This document shows, one piece after another, positions 24,441 through 33,410 of a stretch of DNA of 64,000 bases. The translations under genes and the position numbers were made by a program. The DNA lies in contig JBKBNU010000001.1 of NCBI GenBank assembly GCA_046294845.1, positions 1,860,001 to 1,924,000 on the forward strand, in the 5' to 3' direction. How positions within the stretch are numbered: position 1 is the stretch's first letter; every line of letters begins with the position of its first letter. The notes beneath the pieces were generated by a model. It was not told the origin of the DNA, did no database searches, and worked only from the letters and a program-made list of their open reading frames with translations. Source of the stretch: Micavibrio_C sp046294845. Lineage in GTDB: Bacteria > Pseudomonadota > Alphaproteobacteria > Micavibrionales > Micavibrionaceae.

Positions 24441-25216
24441 CCCGCCTTGCGTTTTTCGAGGAAGGCGGTCAGGCCTTCTTTGGCCTCGAGACCCGCGCGG
24501 GTGCGGGCGATGCGGCTGGCGGTATCATCAATCAAGGCGGGGGTGATATCCTGCCCTTCCATATCCTGACAAAGTTTTTTGGCTTCGCGCATCGCATGAG
24601 GGCCGTTTGCCGCCAGACCTTTCAGCAAAGTCGCCAGACGGGTTTCCATTTCGGCAGCATCGGTAACGACTTCATGCACAAACCCGATGTCAAAAGCGTG
24701 CTGGCCATTGAAGCGCTCCCCCGTCTGGAAATAACGGCGGGATTGGCGTGCCCCCAAAGCGCGCAACACATAGGGCGCAATCGTTGCAGGGATCAGCCCC
24801 AGTTTGACCTCGGACAAGGCAAAGAGGGCTTCGCGTTCAGCCAGAACAACATCACAGCACGACACCAGACCCATGCCGCCCCCCATGGCGGCCCCCTGCA
24901 CACAGGCGATTGTCACAACCGGCAATGTATAAAGCTTATTCAACATGGCTGCCAAGACCAATGCATCGGCCTTGTTCTGCTGTTCGGTGAATTCTGCGGC
25001 CCGTTTCATCCAGTTCAGATCAGCACCCGCCGAGAAAGATTTTCCTGCGCCGCGCAGCACAACAGCATGAACATTCTTTTCCAGATGCAACGCATCGAAC
25101 TTGCCGCTTAGGGCCGCGATCATATGCTCGTCAAAAGCATTATGCGTATCAGGACGATTGAGCGTAATCGTAGCCACCCCGTCTATAACGTCCATCAAAA
25201 CGATTTCTTCAGACAT
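24428..25216 (-). CDS. liuC: Enoyl-CoA hydratase family, probable methylglutaconyl-CoA hydratase
   Basis: 262-aa crotonase with oxyanion-hole segments GKSFSAGADLNWMK and GAAMGGGMGL, and the LSEVKLGLIPATIAPYV block. The L-x-W-M-K pattern after the first oxyanion hole and the IPATI block resemble LiuC/AUH-type methylglutaconyl-CoA hydratases. It hydrates 3-methylglutaconyl-CoA to HMG-CoA, the step between MCC and HMG-CoA lyase, both encoded nearby. AGGAAGAG precedes the ATG. It lies nine bases after an FAD-oxidase gene, and its 3' end overlaps the abortive-infection gene by 13 bp. Confidence 0.88.
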   Translation of the reverse strand: MSEEIVLMDVIDGVATITLNRPDTHNAFDEHMIAALSGKFDALHLEKNVHAVVLRGAGKSFSAGADLNWMKRAAEFTEQQNKADALVLAAMLNKLYTLPVVTIACVQGAAMGGGMGLVSCCDVVLAEREALFALSEVKLGLIPATIAPYVLRALGARQSRRYFQTGERFNGQHAFDIGFVHEVVTDAAEMETRLATLLKGLAANGPHAMREAKKLCQDMEGQDITPALIDDTASRIARTRAGLEAKEGLTAFLEKRKAGWVK

Positions 25217-25225
25217 AATCTCTTC

Positions 25226-26590
25226 CTATTTCTTCTTATGAACAACCTTGTCCCAAGCCTTCTCGATTTCATATTTGGCATTGATCATTTGCAATCCGGC
25301 ATAGCCCAGATAACGATCCCATTTACCATCACCCGGATAAGAGGCATTCCGGATTATATCAAAGATTTTGTAATCTTCGTTCTGGCCGGATATGGCTTGG
25401 GCCAGTAATTCACCCACCGCGTGGGTGACATTGACGCCGTGGCCGGAAAAGCCATTGGCATAATAAACATGGTCATCCAACTTGCCCACATTCGGCAGCA
25501 AACTGTTGGTGACGCCAATATAGCCACCCCATTTATACTCGATCTTCGCATCCTTTAACGACGGATAGATTGATATCATATCATTGACCAGAACACTGGT
25601 GATCTTATCCTGGGTTACGGCCCCATGCAGGCCTTGCAAAATAATATCCCCCGCCCCGATCAGGAAGCTGCCTTCCACACCTTTGCGGTAGTAATTCATG
25701 TGCTGCGATACTTCGAACACGCAAGCATCACTGGGCAGGACATCGGTATTGGCGGGCAAGCCTTCGGTACCGATAATCGCATTACGGATCAGAACATATT
25801 TACGGCGCAGAGAGGGCACGAGGTTCCCGAGATAGGAATCACCGCACAATACAAGCGTCTTCGTCCGGATTTGGCCATTCGGAACATAGACGATATAACC
25901 ATCACCTTTCCGCTGGATGGCTTCGGCAGGGCAAGATTCAAAAATCTGCGCGTATTGGTCAGTAACCTTGGCTAAACCTTTCAGGTATTTGAGCGGATGG
26001 AAATGGCCGGCCTGTGGCAAATAAATGCCCGAGTCATAAATATCGGTCCCGAGCATTGATGAAATCGCCGCCTTATCCTTGAATTCTATCGGATACTGAT
26101 AGAATTCATCAACATTGCGGGCATATTCGTGAATTTCTTCCGACTCGTAAGCATCGCGGGCCACATAGAAAGCGCCATTTTTAAAATCACAGTCAATATT
26201 ATGCTCAGCATAAATACCCTTGACGATATTCACGCCTTTGAGGGCGATATCCCAAAGCATTTTGGTTTTTTCATCACCGTATTTCTGCTGCAGGTTTTGG
26301 GTATAGGGGTTATAGCCGGGCAGAACCTGACCGCCGCAGCGGCCACTCGCCCCCCAGCCGATTTCATGCCGCTCGATCAGTGCGACCTTCAGTCCGGAAT
26401 TTCGCAACTGGTATGCTGTCGAAACCCCTGTAAAACCACCCCCGATGATACAGACATCAACATCTATCTTGTCATCCAGCGGATCACGGCGCGGTTCTTT
26501 CTTCAGCGTTTCCTGATAATAATTTTTGTCTTCCGTGAAGTATCCATCCCATTCGGGATTGTAAAAAACAGGCTTTCTACGCTGTAGCAT
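25226..26590 (-). CDS. FAD-dependent oxidoreductase, PuuB-like (DAO family)
   Basis: 454 aa with an N-terminal Rossmann FAD motif VCIIGGGFTGVSTAYQL around residue 45 and the DAO-family segment RHEIGWGASGRCGGQVLPGY. The C-terminal GGYIGVTNSLLPNVG and YANGFSGHGVNVTHAVGE blocks resemble gamma-glutamylputrescine oxidase and related amine oxidases. The real substrate is unknown; no other polyamine genes are seen here. GGGGG precedes the ATG. It lies between mccB (36 bp upstream) and liuC (9 bp downstream), so it is embedded in the leucine operon without an obvious step in that pathway. Confidence 0.8.
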   Translation of the reverse strand: MLQRRKPVFYNPEWDGYFTEDKNYYQETLKKEPRRDPLDDKIDVDVCIIGGGFTGVSTAYQLRNSGLKVALIERHEIGWGASGRCGGQVLPGYNPYTQNLQQKYGDEKTKMLWDIALKGVNIVKGIYAEHNIDCDFKNGAFYVARDAYESEEIHEYARNVDEFYQYPIEFKDKAAISSMLGTDIYDSGIYLPQAGHFHPLKYLKGLAKVTDQYAQIFESCPAEAIQRKGDGYIVYVPNGQIRTKTLVLCGDSYLGNLVPSLRRKYVLIRNAIIGTEGLPANTDVLPSDACVFEVSQHMNYYRKGVEGSFLIGAGDIILQGLHGAVTQDKITSVLVNDMISIYPSLKDAKIEYKWGGYIGVTNSLLPNVGKLDDHVYYANGFSGHGVNVTHAVGELLAQAISGQNEDYKIFDIIRNASYPGDGKWDRYLGYAGLQMINAKYEIEKAWDKVVHKKK

Positions 26591-26626
26591 TCATTCCCCC
26601 TTCACAATCTAAGGACAGATATCAGA

Positions 26627-28234
26627 TTACATCCTGAAGACGCCGTAACGTGTTTCCTCGATCGGGGCATTCAGCGATGCTGAAATCGCCAGTCCCAAAA
26701 CGCGTCTTGTATCGGCGGGATCAATCACCCCGTCATCCCACAAACGGGCGGAAGCATAGTATGGATGTCCTTCGGTTTCATATTGTTCGAGGATTGGCTT
26801 TTTGAAAGCGTCCTCTTCCTGCGCGCTCCAGCTTTTGCCTTCGCGCTCCAGACCGCCACGCTTCACGGTGGCCAGCACATTTGCCGCTTGCAAGCCACCC
26901 ATCACGGAAATACGGGCGTTCGGCCACATCCACAAGAAGCGCGGATTAAACGCACGCCCGCACATGCCGTAGTTGCCCGCACCAAATGAACCGCCGATAA
27001 TCACTGTAAACTTGGGTACACGGGCACAGGATACAGCTGTCACCATTTTGGCGCCGTCTTTGGCAATCCCGCCATTTTCGTATTTTTGCCCCACCATAAA
27101 GCCGGTTATATTTTGCAAGAACACGAGCGGGATGCCGCGCTGATTACAAAGCTCAATAAAATGCGTACCCTTCAGTGCGCTTTCCGAGAACAGGACACCG
27201 TTATTGGCAACAATCCCCACAGGCATACCGTATATATGGGCAAATCCGCAGACCAGCGTTGTACCGTAGCGCTTTTTGAATTCATCAAACTCACTGCCAT
27301 CTACAATACGGGCGATAATCTCGCGCACATCAACCGGAATTTTCAAATCGGCGGGCACAACACCATGCAATTCCGATGGGGCATAGAAAGGTTCCTGTGG
27401 CACGGTGCAGGCCAGCGGATTGATTTTCTCTCTATTAAGATTGGCTATCGCGCGGCGCGCCAGTTCCAGCGCGTGCTGGTCATTGTCAGCCAGATGATCA
27501 ACCACGCCGGAAATACGGGTATGGACATCACCACCGCCCAGATCCTCGGCACTGACTTCTTCGCCTGTCGCAGCTTTTACCAAAGGCGGGCCCGCCAGAA
27601 AGATCGTCCCTTGTTCTTTAACAATAATACTTTCATCGGACATGGCCGGAATATAGGCGCCCCCTGCCGTGCAGGAGCCCATCACGACTGCAATCTGGGC
27701 AATACCCTTTGCCGACATATTGGCCTGATTATAAAAGATACGTCCGAAATGATCGCGGTCAGGGAACACTTCATCCTGATTGGGCAGGTTCGCCCCGCCA
27801 CTATCGACCAGATAGATACAGGGCAGATTATTTTGCTCGGCAATTTCCTGCGCGCGCAGATGCTTTTTCACGGTCAGTGGATAATAGGTCCCGCCCTTCA
27901 CCGTCGCATCGTTACAAACAATCATACATTCCTGACCGGACACACGGCCAATCCCCGTTATGATACCGGCTGCCGGTACATCGTCATCATAGACATGATA
28001 GGCCGCCAACTGGGACAACTCCAGAAACGCTGTGCCTGCATCCAGTAAATGATTGATACGGTCACGGGGCAGTAACTTGCCACGGCTGACATGACGTTCA
28101 CGCGACTTTTCACCACCACCTTGCTCGATCAAGGCTACCTTGCCTTTCAGGTCGATGAGCAATTCTTCCATGCGGGCTTTATTATCCAGAAATTCTTGTC
28201 CGGCTGTATCGATAGCACTGGTCAGGCGTGTCAT
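26627..28234 (-). CDS. liuB: Methylcrotonyl-CoA carboxylase beta (carboxyltransferase) subunit
   Basis: 535 aa, the standard MccB length. Crotonase-like carboxyltransferase halves are visible: the acyl-CoA half with RLLPRDRINHLLD-like segment (KLLPRDRINHLLDAG), VMGSCTAGGAYIPAMSDE, and the biotin half with NITGFMVGQKYENGGIAKDGAKM and GSFGAGNYGMCGRAF. This last block is diagnostic for MCC rather than PCC. It carboxylates 3-methylcrotonyl-CoA using the biotin on MccA. GGGGT six bases ahead of the ATG. Likely the first gene of the liu transcript; the divergent gene at 28346 limits its promoter to about 110 bp. Confidence 0.95.
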   Translation of the reverse strand: MTRLTSAIDTAGQEFLDNKARMEELLIDLKGKVALIEQGGGEKSRERHVSRGKLLPRDRINHLLDAGTAFLELSQLAAYHVYDDDVPAAGIITGIGRVSGQECMIVCNDATVKGGTYYPLTVKKHLRAQEIAEQNNLPCIYLVDSGGANLPNQDEVFPDRDHFGRIFYNQANMSAKGIAQIAVVMGSCTAGGAYIPAMSDESIIVKEQGTIFLAGPPLVKAATGEEVSAEDLGGGDVHTRISGVVDHLADNDQHALELARRAIANLNREKINPLACTVPQEPFYAPSELHGVVPADLKIPVDVREIIARIVDGSEFDEFKKRYGTTLVCGFAHIYGMPVGIVANNGVLFSESALKGTHFIELCNQRGIPLVFLQNITGFMVGQKYENGGIAKDGAKMVTAVSCARVPKFTVIIGGSFGAGNYGMCGRAFNPRFLWMWPNARISVMGGLQAANVLATVKRGGLEREGKSWSAQEEDAFKKPILEQYETEGHPYYASARLWDDGVIDPADTRRVLGLAISASLNAPIEETRYGVFRM

Positions 28235-28345
28235 GTTTTACCCCAAAAAATCAATCAATCCAGAAGTTTAGACCAGATAGAAGGTCCAGACAATGCCCTG
28301 TCGAAAGGCTTTACTTCCCTGAAATTACGTGGTTTTCTGCCCTTC

Positions 28346-28786
28346 ATGCATAAAGGAAGACAAGCCCTAACGATATTGTTGCTGGCGGTATCCGCCTTGA
28401 TGTTCCTGATGGATTTCGTCAGGAATCCTGATGGCCCCTTATCCAAGACAGGTAGCCACAGCCCGATTGTGACCACGCAGGCAGTCGAGCATATCCTTTA
28501 CGGAAATGATCGTGGCGGCGGTCATATGTACGGACAGAATAAGCCCTGCAAATCGGAATTCCCCGCCAGCTGGGATAAAGAAGAGATCATCCGTAACGTC
28601 ACAAAAGTGGCGGCTAATGACAATCTCGATTGGGAGCAGCAGGATAACGGCTATTACGTTGCCGAAGACATGGTCGAAGGGATCAAGGTCCGCGTGGTTT
28701 TAAGCCAGAACAAGGGCCGCGTCATTACATCCTATCCCACCAATGTGAAGCGTAATCCCTGCCCGCCTGCGGCCAACGATCCGTAA
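28346..28786 (+). CDS. Hypothetical membrane-anchored protein
   Basis: 146 aa from ATG 28346; the frame is open further upstream through the mccB antisense, but that part is not credible. One hydrophobic segment (about residues 7-25, LTILLLAVSALMFLMDFV) is followed by a polar, probably periplasmic domain with two cysteines (NKPCKSEF; NPCPPAAN), ending two bases before the ABC-F gene on the other strand. Family not recognised. No good Shine-Dalgarno is seen, so a non-ATG start slightly upstream remains possible. Codon usage looks ordinary for the window. Confidence 0.55.
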   Translation: MHKGRQALTILLLAVSALMFLMDFVRNPDGPLSKTGSHSPIVTTQAVEHILYGNDRGGGHMYGQNKPCKSEFPASWDKEEIIRNVTKVAANDNLDWEQQDNGYYVAEDMVEGIKVRVVLSQNKGRVITSYPTNVKRNPCPPAANDP

Positions 28787-30622
28787 TCACGCGTTCAGCG
28801 CCTCGCGCATTTCCTCAAGCTCAAGCCAGCGCGTTTCCGCTTCCCCCAGTTCGTCACGAGCCTGCCCCAGACGGCGCGAATTATTCTGGAAGGAAACGGG
28901 ATCACGGGTGTAGAAATCCGGATCGCTCAACGCTTCTTCCAGATGATTAATCTCTTCTTCCAATCCGGCAATCCTGGCCGGTAACTGCTCCAGCTCATAT
29001 TGATGTTTATAGGAAAGCTTTTTAAGCGCGACTTTAGGTTCTTCCTTGGTAACGGACTTGGCAGGTTCCTTTTTGGATGATGTATCCTCTATGACGGCTG
29101 ACTTGCGGGACTCCAGATAATCGCTATAGCCGCCAATATGGCCCTCAATCTGCCCCTCGCCTTCGAAAGCCAGAATTTTTGTAACCGTTTGATCGAGAAA
29201 ATCACGGTCGTGACTGACGATGATCAATGTACCTTCATACTCGCTCAGAATTTGTTCGAGCATATCAAGCGTTTCCATGTCCAGATCATTGGTTGGTTCG
29301 TCCAATATCAGGAAGTTTTTAGGATGGGCCAGAATTTTGGCCAGCATCAAACGGTTTTTTTGCCCCCCCGATAGCGATTTCACAGGTTGCTGTGCCATAT
29401 CAGGATCAAACAAGAAATCTTTAAGGTAGCCAATCACATGGCGCTGCTTGCCGCGCACATCAATATGATCACCATTTGGACATAATGTCCGCCACAAAGA
29501 AAATTCGGGATCAAGGTCGGCCCTGTTCTGGTCAAAATAGGAAAATTCAACAACAGGCGAGAGCTTTACCTTGCCCGCATCCGGCGTTAATTCACCAACC
29601 AGCAATTTAAGGAACGTGGTCTTTCCCGAACCGTTCAGCCCCAGAATACCGATGCGGTCACCGCGCATAATCCGCAGACTGAATTTATCCAGAATGGTTT
29701 TGGCACTCTGTCCATCATGAAAGCTCTTATCAACTTTGATAAATTCGGCCACGATTTTGGATGATAATTCTTCATATTCCGCGGGCGGCATTTCGATCTT
29801 GGCCATCATGCGGTTAAAGGCTCCGCGATCGCGCTTCAGCTTATCACGCTCTGCTTCCATACGCTCCAGACGGCCAATATTGCGCTTCAAGCGGCCTCTT
29901 ACCCCACGACTGGCCCACGCCACTTCCTGTTCAAGTTTTTTCTCTCTTGATTGGAGTTCTTTTTCTTCCTGCTCGAGAATTTGGATCATCCAGTCATCAA
30001 AATGACCAAAACCTTTGGGGCATACGCGCAAGCGCCCGCGATCCAGCCAGAACACACGATCTGACACGGTAGCCAGAAAACGCTTGTCGTGGCTAATGAC
30101 GATCAATGTCCCCTTCCAGCTTTTCAGATAGTTCTCAAGCCATTCGATAATATCAAGGTCCAGATGGTTGGTCGGTTCATCCATCAAAAGAATATCGGGG
30201 TCTTCCACCAAGGCCCGCGCCATCGCGGCCCTTCTCACCTGGCCCCCTGAAAGCTTGTCCATCTGGTCATTAATATTCAAACCCAGAGGCTGAACCACCA
30301 TTTCAACCTTATAGGCTTGCGCTTCGCGCTCCTCGCCTTGTATCTGGGCAAAAACAAAATCGAAAACACTTTGCCCTTTAACAATGGCGACTTCTTGCTG
30401 CAGATAGCCGATGGTTATGCCCTCGAGTTGCCAGCGTTTACCGTCATCCAGTTCCCGCTTGCCCGTGATGATATTCATCAAGGTGGTTTTGCCGGCACCG
30501 TTCTTGCCGACAAGGCATATTTTATCGCCCTCGGTAATATTGAAGGACAGCCCTGTAAACAGAGGCTTGTTACCAAAGGAAATAAAGGCGTCTTGAACGC
30601 TTAGGAGAAGTCTTCCAGCCAT
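28787..30622 (-). CDS. uup: ABC-F family ATPase, Uup-like
   Basis: 611 aa, two ABC domains without membrane segments. Walker A: GKNGAGKTT (about residue 40) and GLNGSGKTT; signatures LSGGQVRR and LSGGQKNR; Walker B followed by DEPTNHLD and DEPTNDLD. A long inter-domain linker helix and a C-terminal coiled coil (from KLSYKHQYELEQLPARI) mark the Uup branch, which associates with ribosomes and influences DNA-precise-excision phenotypes in E. coli. It starts 11 bp after upp in the same direction, without a clear ribosome-binding site. Confidence 0.92.
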   Translation of the reverse strand: MAGRLLLSVQDAFISFGNKPLFTGLSFNITEGDKICLVGKNGAGKTTLMNIITGKRELDDGKRWQLEGITIGYLQQEVAIVKGQSVFDFVFAQIQGEEREAQAYKVEMVVQPLGLNINDQMDKLSGGQVRRAAMARALVEDPDILLMDEPTNHLDLDIIEWLENYLKSWKGTLIVISHDKRFLATVSDRVFWLDRGRLRVCPKGFGHFDDWMIQILEQEEKELQSREKKLEQEVAWASRGVRGRLKRNIGRLERMEAERDKLKRDRGAFNRMMAKIEMPPAEYEELSSKIVAEFIKVDKSFHDGQSAKTILDKFSLRIMRGDRIGILGLNGSGKTTFLKLLVGELTPDAGKVKLSPVVEFSYFDQNRADLDPEFSLWRTLCPNGDHIDVRGKQRHVIGYLKDFLFDPDMAQQPVKSLSGGQKNRLMLAKILAHPKNFLILDEPTNDLDMETLDMLEQILSEYEGTLIIVSHDRDFLDQTVTKILAFEGEGQIEGHIGGYSDYLESRKSAVIEDTSSKKEPAKSVTKEEPKVALKKLSYKHQYELEQLPARIAGLEEEINHLEEALSDPDFYTRDPVSFQNNSRRLGQARDELGEAETRWLELEEMREALNA

Positions 30623-30633
30623 GGGTCAGGGTT

Positions 30634-31263
30634 TTAGCGGGTTCCGAAGATCCTGTCACCTGCATCGCCGATACCGGGCAGAATATATCCACGATCATCA
30701 AGCTGGCGGTCAATTGAAGCTGTATAAACAGGGACATCGGGGTGGGCTTCATGAAAAACCTTTAACCCCTCGGGCGAGGCCACAATGCAGAGGAATTTCA
30801 CATCCGTAACATCCATATCCTTAACACGATCAAGGGCGGCCACGGCAGAATGGCCTGTCGCCAGCATCGGATCCAGCACGATCACGCTGCGCCTTTCAAT
30901 ATCCTCGGGAAATTTCAGGTAATATTCAACAGGGATCAAAGTATCGGGATCACGGTAAAGACCGATATGCCCGACCGTCGCCGTGGGGACCATTTGCAAA
31001 AGACCATCAAGCAAGCCATTACCCGCCCGCAGGATGGAAACAAAGCACAGCCCTTTTCCGGCAATAACATCCGATTTCATGGCCTCAAGCGGCGTTTCAA
31101 TTTCAACCGATTGCGTGCTGAGATCACGCATAACCTCATACCCCATCAACATTGAAATCTCGCGGATCAGTTCGCGGAAATCTTTTGTGGTGGTACGCTT
31201 GTCACGCAGGAATGTCAGCTTGTGACGGATCAGCGGGTGATTAATTACGTGTACGTTACTCAT
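30634..31263 (-). CDS. upp: Uracil phosphoribosyltransferase
   Basis: 209 aa. Converts uracil and PRPP to UMP. PRPP loop VLDPMLATGHSA and the uracil-binding C-terminal YILPGIGDAGDRIFGT are intact; the N-terminal block HPLIRHKLTFLRD is standard. A TTG start three codons upstream is better spaced from AGAGG, but the family N terminus favours ATG 31263. It is immediately downstream (17 bp) of a URC1-like gene. That pairing, known from the URC pyrimidine-degradation pathway where a UPRT (URC6) acts first, suggests a catabolic as well as salvage role. Confidence 0.95.
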   Translation of the reverse strand: MSNVHVINHPLIRHKLTFLRDKRTTTKDFRELIREISMLMGYEVMRDLSTQSVEIETPLEAMKSDVIAGKGLCFVSILRAGNGLLDGLLQMVPTATVGHIGLYRDPDTLIPVEYYLKFPEDIERRSVIVLDPMLATGHSAVAALDRVKDMDVTDVKFLCIVASPEGLKVFHEAHPDVPVYTASIDRQLDDRGYILPGIGDAGDRIFGTR

Positions 31264-31280
31264 GATCTTCAAAAATCCTC

Positions 31281-32546
31281 TTATTCGTCCAGATTGCGGC
31301 CTTTGACTGTTTCCAGTCCTTCTTCATCCTTGACCTCTTGCGGGTCAGGAACGTAATAGCCTGCCGCCTTCTTGGCTTCCATTTCGACGGAAGCATCATC
31401 AGGGATCAGTTCCGCCGGAATAGGCACACGCTCGATCACCTTGATACCGTGCTTGGCCAAGGCATCGTGCTTCATATTACTCATCGAAGCAAAACGGTCG
31501 ATCTTGGTAATGCCCAGCCAATGGAAAATATCCGGCATCAATTCCTGAAAGCGCATATCCTGCACGCCCGCGACACATTCCGTACGTTCGAAATACTTGG
31601 CCGCACTATCGCCACCTTCCTGACGCTTGCGGGCGTTATACACCAGAAACTTGGTCACTTCACCCAAGGCACGCCCTTCTTTGCGGTTATAAATAATCAG
31701 ACCATTACCACCCTTTTGTGCCATATCTATGCAAAGCTCGATCCCGTGGCATAGATAAGGACGGCAGGTACAAATATCGGAACCAAACACATCCGAGCCA
31801 TTACATTCATCATGCAGACGGCAAGCCAGCGGCACATTCGGGTCATGGATGGTTGTAACATCTCCCATAAAGTAAAGAGTATGTCCCCCAATCGGCGGCA
31901 TGAAAACTTTCAGGTCAGGACGCGTGACCAGTTCAGGAAACATCCCGCCCGAATGTTCGAACAAGGAACGACGCAATTCGCGTTCATCGACATTCATACG
32001 TTTGGCAATACCAGGCAAGTACCAGACCGGATCAATAGCGGCTTTGGTGACACGGACATCACCATTTTCTTTGAGGATCTTTCCATCAGCTTTCAAACGG
32101 CCCGCGCGCATCGCGTCATGGATTTCAGGAATATTGATATGGGCTTTGGTTACAGCAATGGTCGGACGAACATCCAGTCCCTGCTCGCGATATTTGCCAA
32201 AGACTTCGCCCGCCATATGGCCCCAAGGGTCCAGACTGACGATTTTATCAGGATCACACCATTGCGGATGAGGGCCGATTTTTTCGGCAGGTGCCGTGTT
32301 ATGCAGATCAGGAACGTGCAGTGGATCAAGAACACCTATCGCCACTGCCATTGCCCTATAAACCGAATACGCCCCCGCATAGGCCCCGATTACGTTTGAA
32401 GATTCATGATCAGCCATGCTCGCAATCAGCGGGCCACGTTCCTCTGCTGTTGCCGCACCCCAATTGACCTTGGGCACATCACTGTCTTTACGCGGATGGG
32501 ATGTAAGAACGATATGGGAATGACTACCGGGACGATTTTTCTTCAT
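31281..32546 (-). CDS. GTP cyclohydrolase II-like protein of the URC1 (uracil catabolism) type
   Basis: 421 aa. The GTP cyclohydrolase II core is visible, but with altered signatures: zinc cysteines in HDECNGSDVFGSDICTCRPYL, and IYNRKEGRALGEVTKF where riboflavin enzymes have EGRGIGL. A 200-residue N-terminal region rich in conserved-looking segments (NWGAATAEERGPL; SLDPWGHMAGEVF) has no counterpart in RibA/RibBA. This architecture fits the URC1 group that acts in oxidative-free uracil catabolism, and the next gene is upp. A function in riboflavin synthesis is therefore unlikely. URC4 (DUF1688) is not in the window. Confidence 0.8.
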   Translation of the reverse strand: MKKNRPGSHSHIVLTSHPRKDSDVPKVNWGAATAEERGPLIASMADHESSNVIGAYAGAYSVYRAMAVAIGVLDPLHVPDLHNTAPAEKIGPHPQWCDPDKIVSLDPWGHMAGEVFGKYREQGLDVRPTIAVTKAHINIPEIHDAMRAGRLKADGKILKENGDVRVTKAAIDPVWYLPGIAKRMNVDERELRRSLFEHSGGMFPELVTRPDLKVFMPPIGGHTLYFMGDVTTIHDPNVPLACRLHDECNGSDVFGSDICTCRPYLCHGIELCIDMAQKGGNGLIIYNRKEGRALGEVTKFLVYNARKRQEGGDSAAKYFERTECVAGVQDMRFQELMPDIFHWLGITKIDRFASMSNMKHDALAKHGIKVIERVPIPAELIPDDASVEMEAKKAAGYYVPDPQEVKDEEGLETVKGRNLDE

Positions 32547-32663
32547 AATCAGATCATTTCTGGAAGGTGTGTAAAGAAGTCAGAATACATTATGCATAAA
32601 GATATAGGGAAATCCCGAATCTCTCAAGAGACAGACTGCTTGTATGCTGCAATGCACCCGTAA

Positions 32664-33410
32664 TTAGAAGCCCGGAGGCATCAGCGAGGGACCATTCAGC
32701 CCCGGTTGCTGCTGGAACGGGTTATTTACGCCCGGCGCCGCAGGTGTTGGTGTGGCCGCAGGCGTAACAACAGGCTCGCCTGCTGTAAAACGCTGGGCAT
32801 TGTTCGGTCCTGTAACAGCAATATCCTGCCCTTGCGGTGCAGAAACATTCAATGACTGGCGCGCCATGGCCAATAAACCGCCGCCATCATTACCCGCAAC
32901 CATCATAGGACCACTCATTGCATTCAAGGACGGGGACAGAATATTGCCGACTGATGACAGGGCACCCGCTCCCAATCCCAACCCCATTCCAAAACTGGCT
33001 AGACCAAAAGGCAATCCCATAATTCTATTATTTAAAGCATCCTCCTGCGGTCTCTTTTCCTGAGCCATTTTTTCTTCAGCATCTTTTTTGGCCTGCCATT
33101 GTTCCTGTTCGCGCTTTTCATCAATCAGGAACTGCTTATGCTGACGCTCTGCCTCAAGACGCTGCTCTTCCGTCAAGCGGATATCTTCCTGACGCTTTTG
33201 TTCAAAAAACTCATCATTGGCAGAGTCTTCAGCCATAGTGCCCAACAAGGCCACACCCTTCAGACTCATGTTTTGCATGGCTGAAGGATCACGGTCCCTG
33301 AAGACATTCATCATGATTTCCTGAATATCTCCGGGCGTACGCCCCATCTGGTTTAATGCCTGCCATGTTAACTGACGCCCATCCGGCGCTTTCCATGCTT
33401 CCGCTGTCAT
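32664..33410 (-). CDS. Unknown coiled-coil protein with Pro/Gly-rich tail
   Basis: 248 aa, family not recognised. Residues about 65-125 are a long charged helix with heptad character, dominated by Glu, Gln, Lys and Arg. A Gly/Met/Leu-rich segment (FGLASFGMGLGLGAG, about residues 136-150) could insert into or contact a membrane. The last 50 residues are Pro/Thr/Ala-rich and probably disordered, ending LMPPGF. The ATG overlaps the stop of the preceding gene (ATGA) with GGGGGTGCG as ribosome-binding site, so the two are translated together. No signal peptide is seen. Confidence 0.6.
   Translation of the reverse strand: MTAEAWKAPDGRQLTWQALNQMGRTPGDIQEIMMNVFRDRDPSAMQNMSLKGVALLGTMAEDSANDEFFEQKRQEDIRLTEEQRLEAERQHKQFLIDEKREQEQWQAKKDAEEKMAQEKRPQEDALNNRIMGLPFGLASFGMGLGLGAGALSSVGNILSPSLNAMSGPMMVAGNDGGGLLAMARQSLNVSAPQGQDIAVTGPNNAQRFTAGEPVVTPAATPTPAAPGVNNPFQQQPGLNGPSLMPPGF

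Noticed and set aside
27086..28048. Plus-strand open frame (320 codons) opposite mccB
   Set aside because: Antisense shadow of a conserved enzyme, with no recognisable domain.
28091..28345. 85-codon upstream extension of the hypothetical gene at 28346
   Set aside because: It overlaps the start of mccB on the other strand and looks like antisense; the membrane protein begins at 28346.
31281..32546. Call as riboflavin GTP cyclohydrolase II (ribA) or RibBA
   Set aside because: Altered EGRGIGL motif, unusual N-terminal half and the upp neighbour fit URC1 better.
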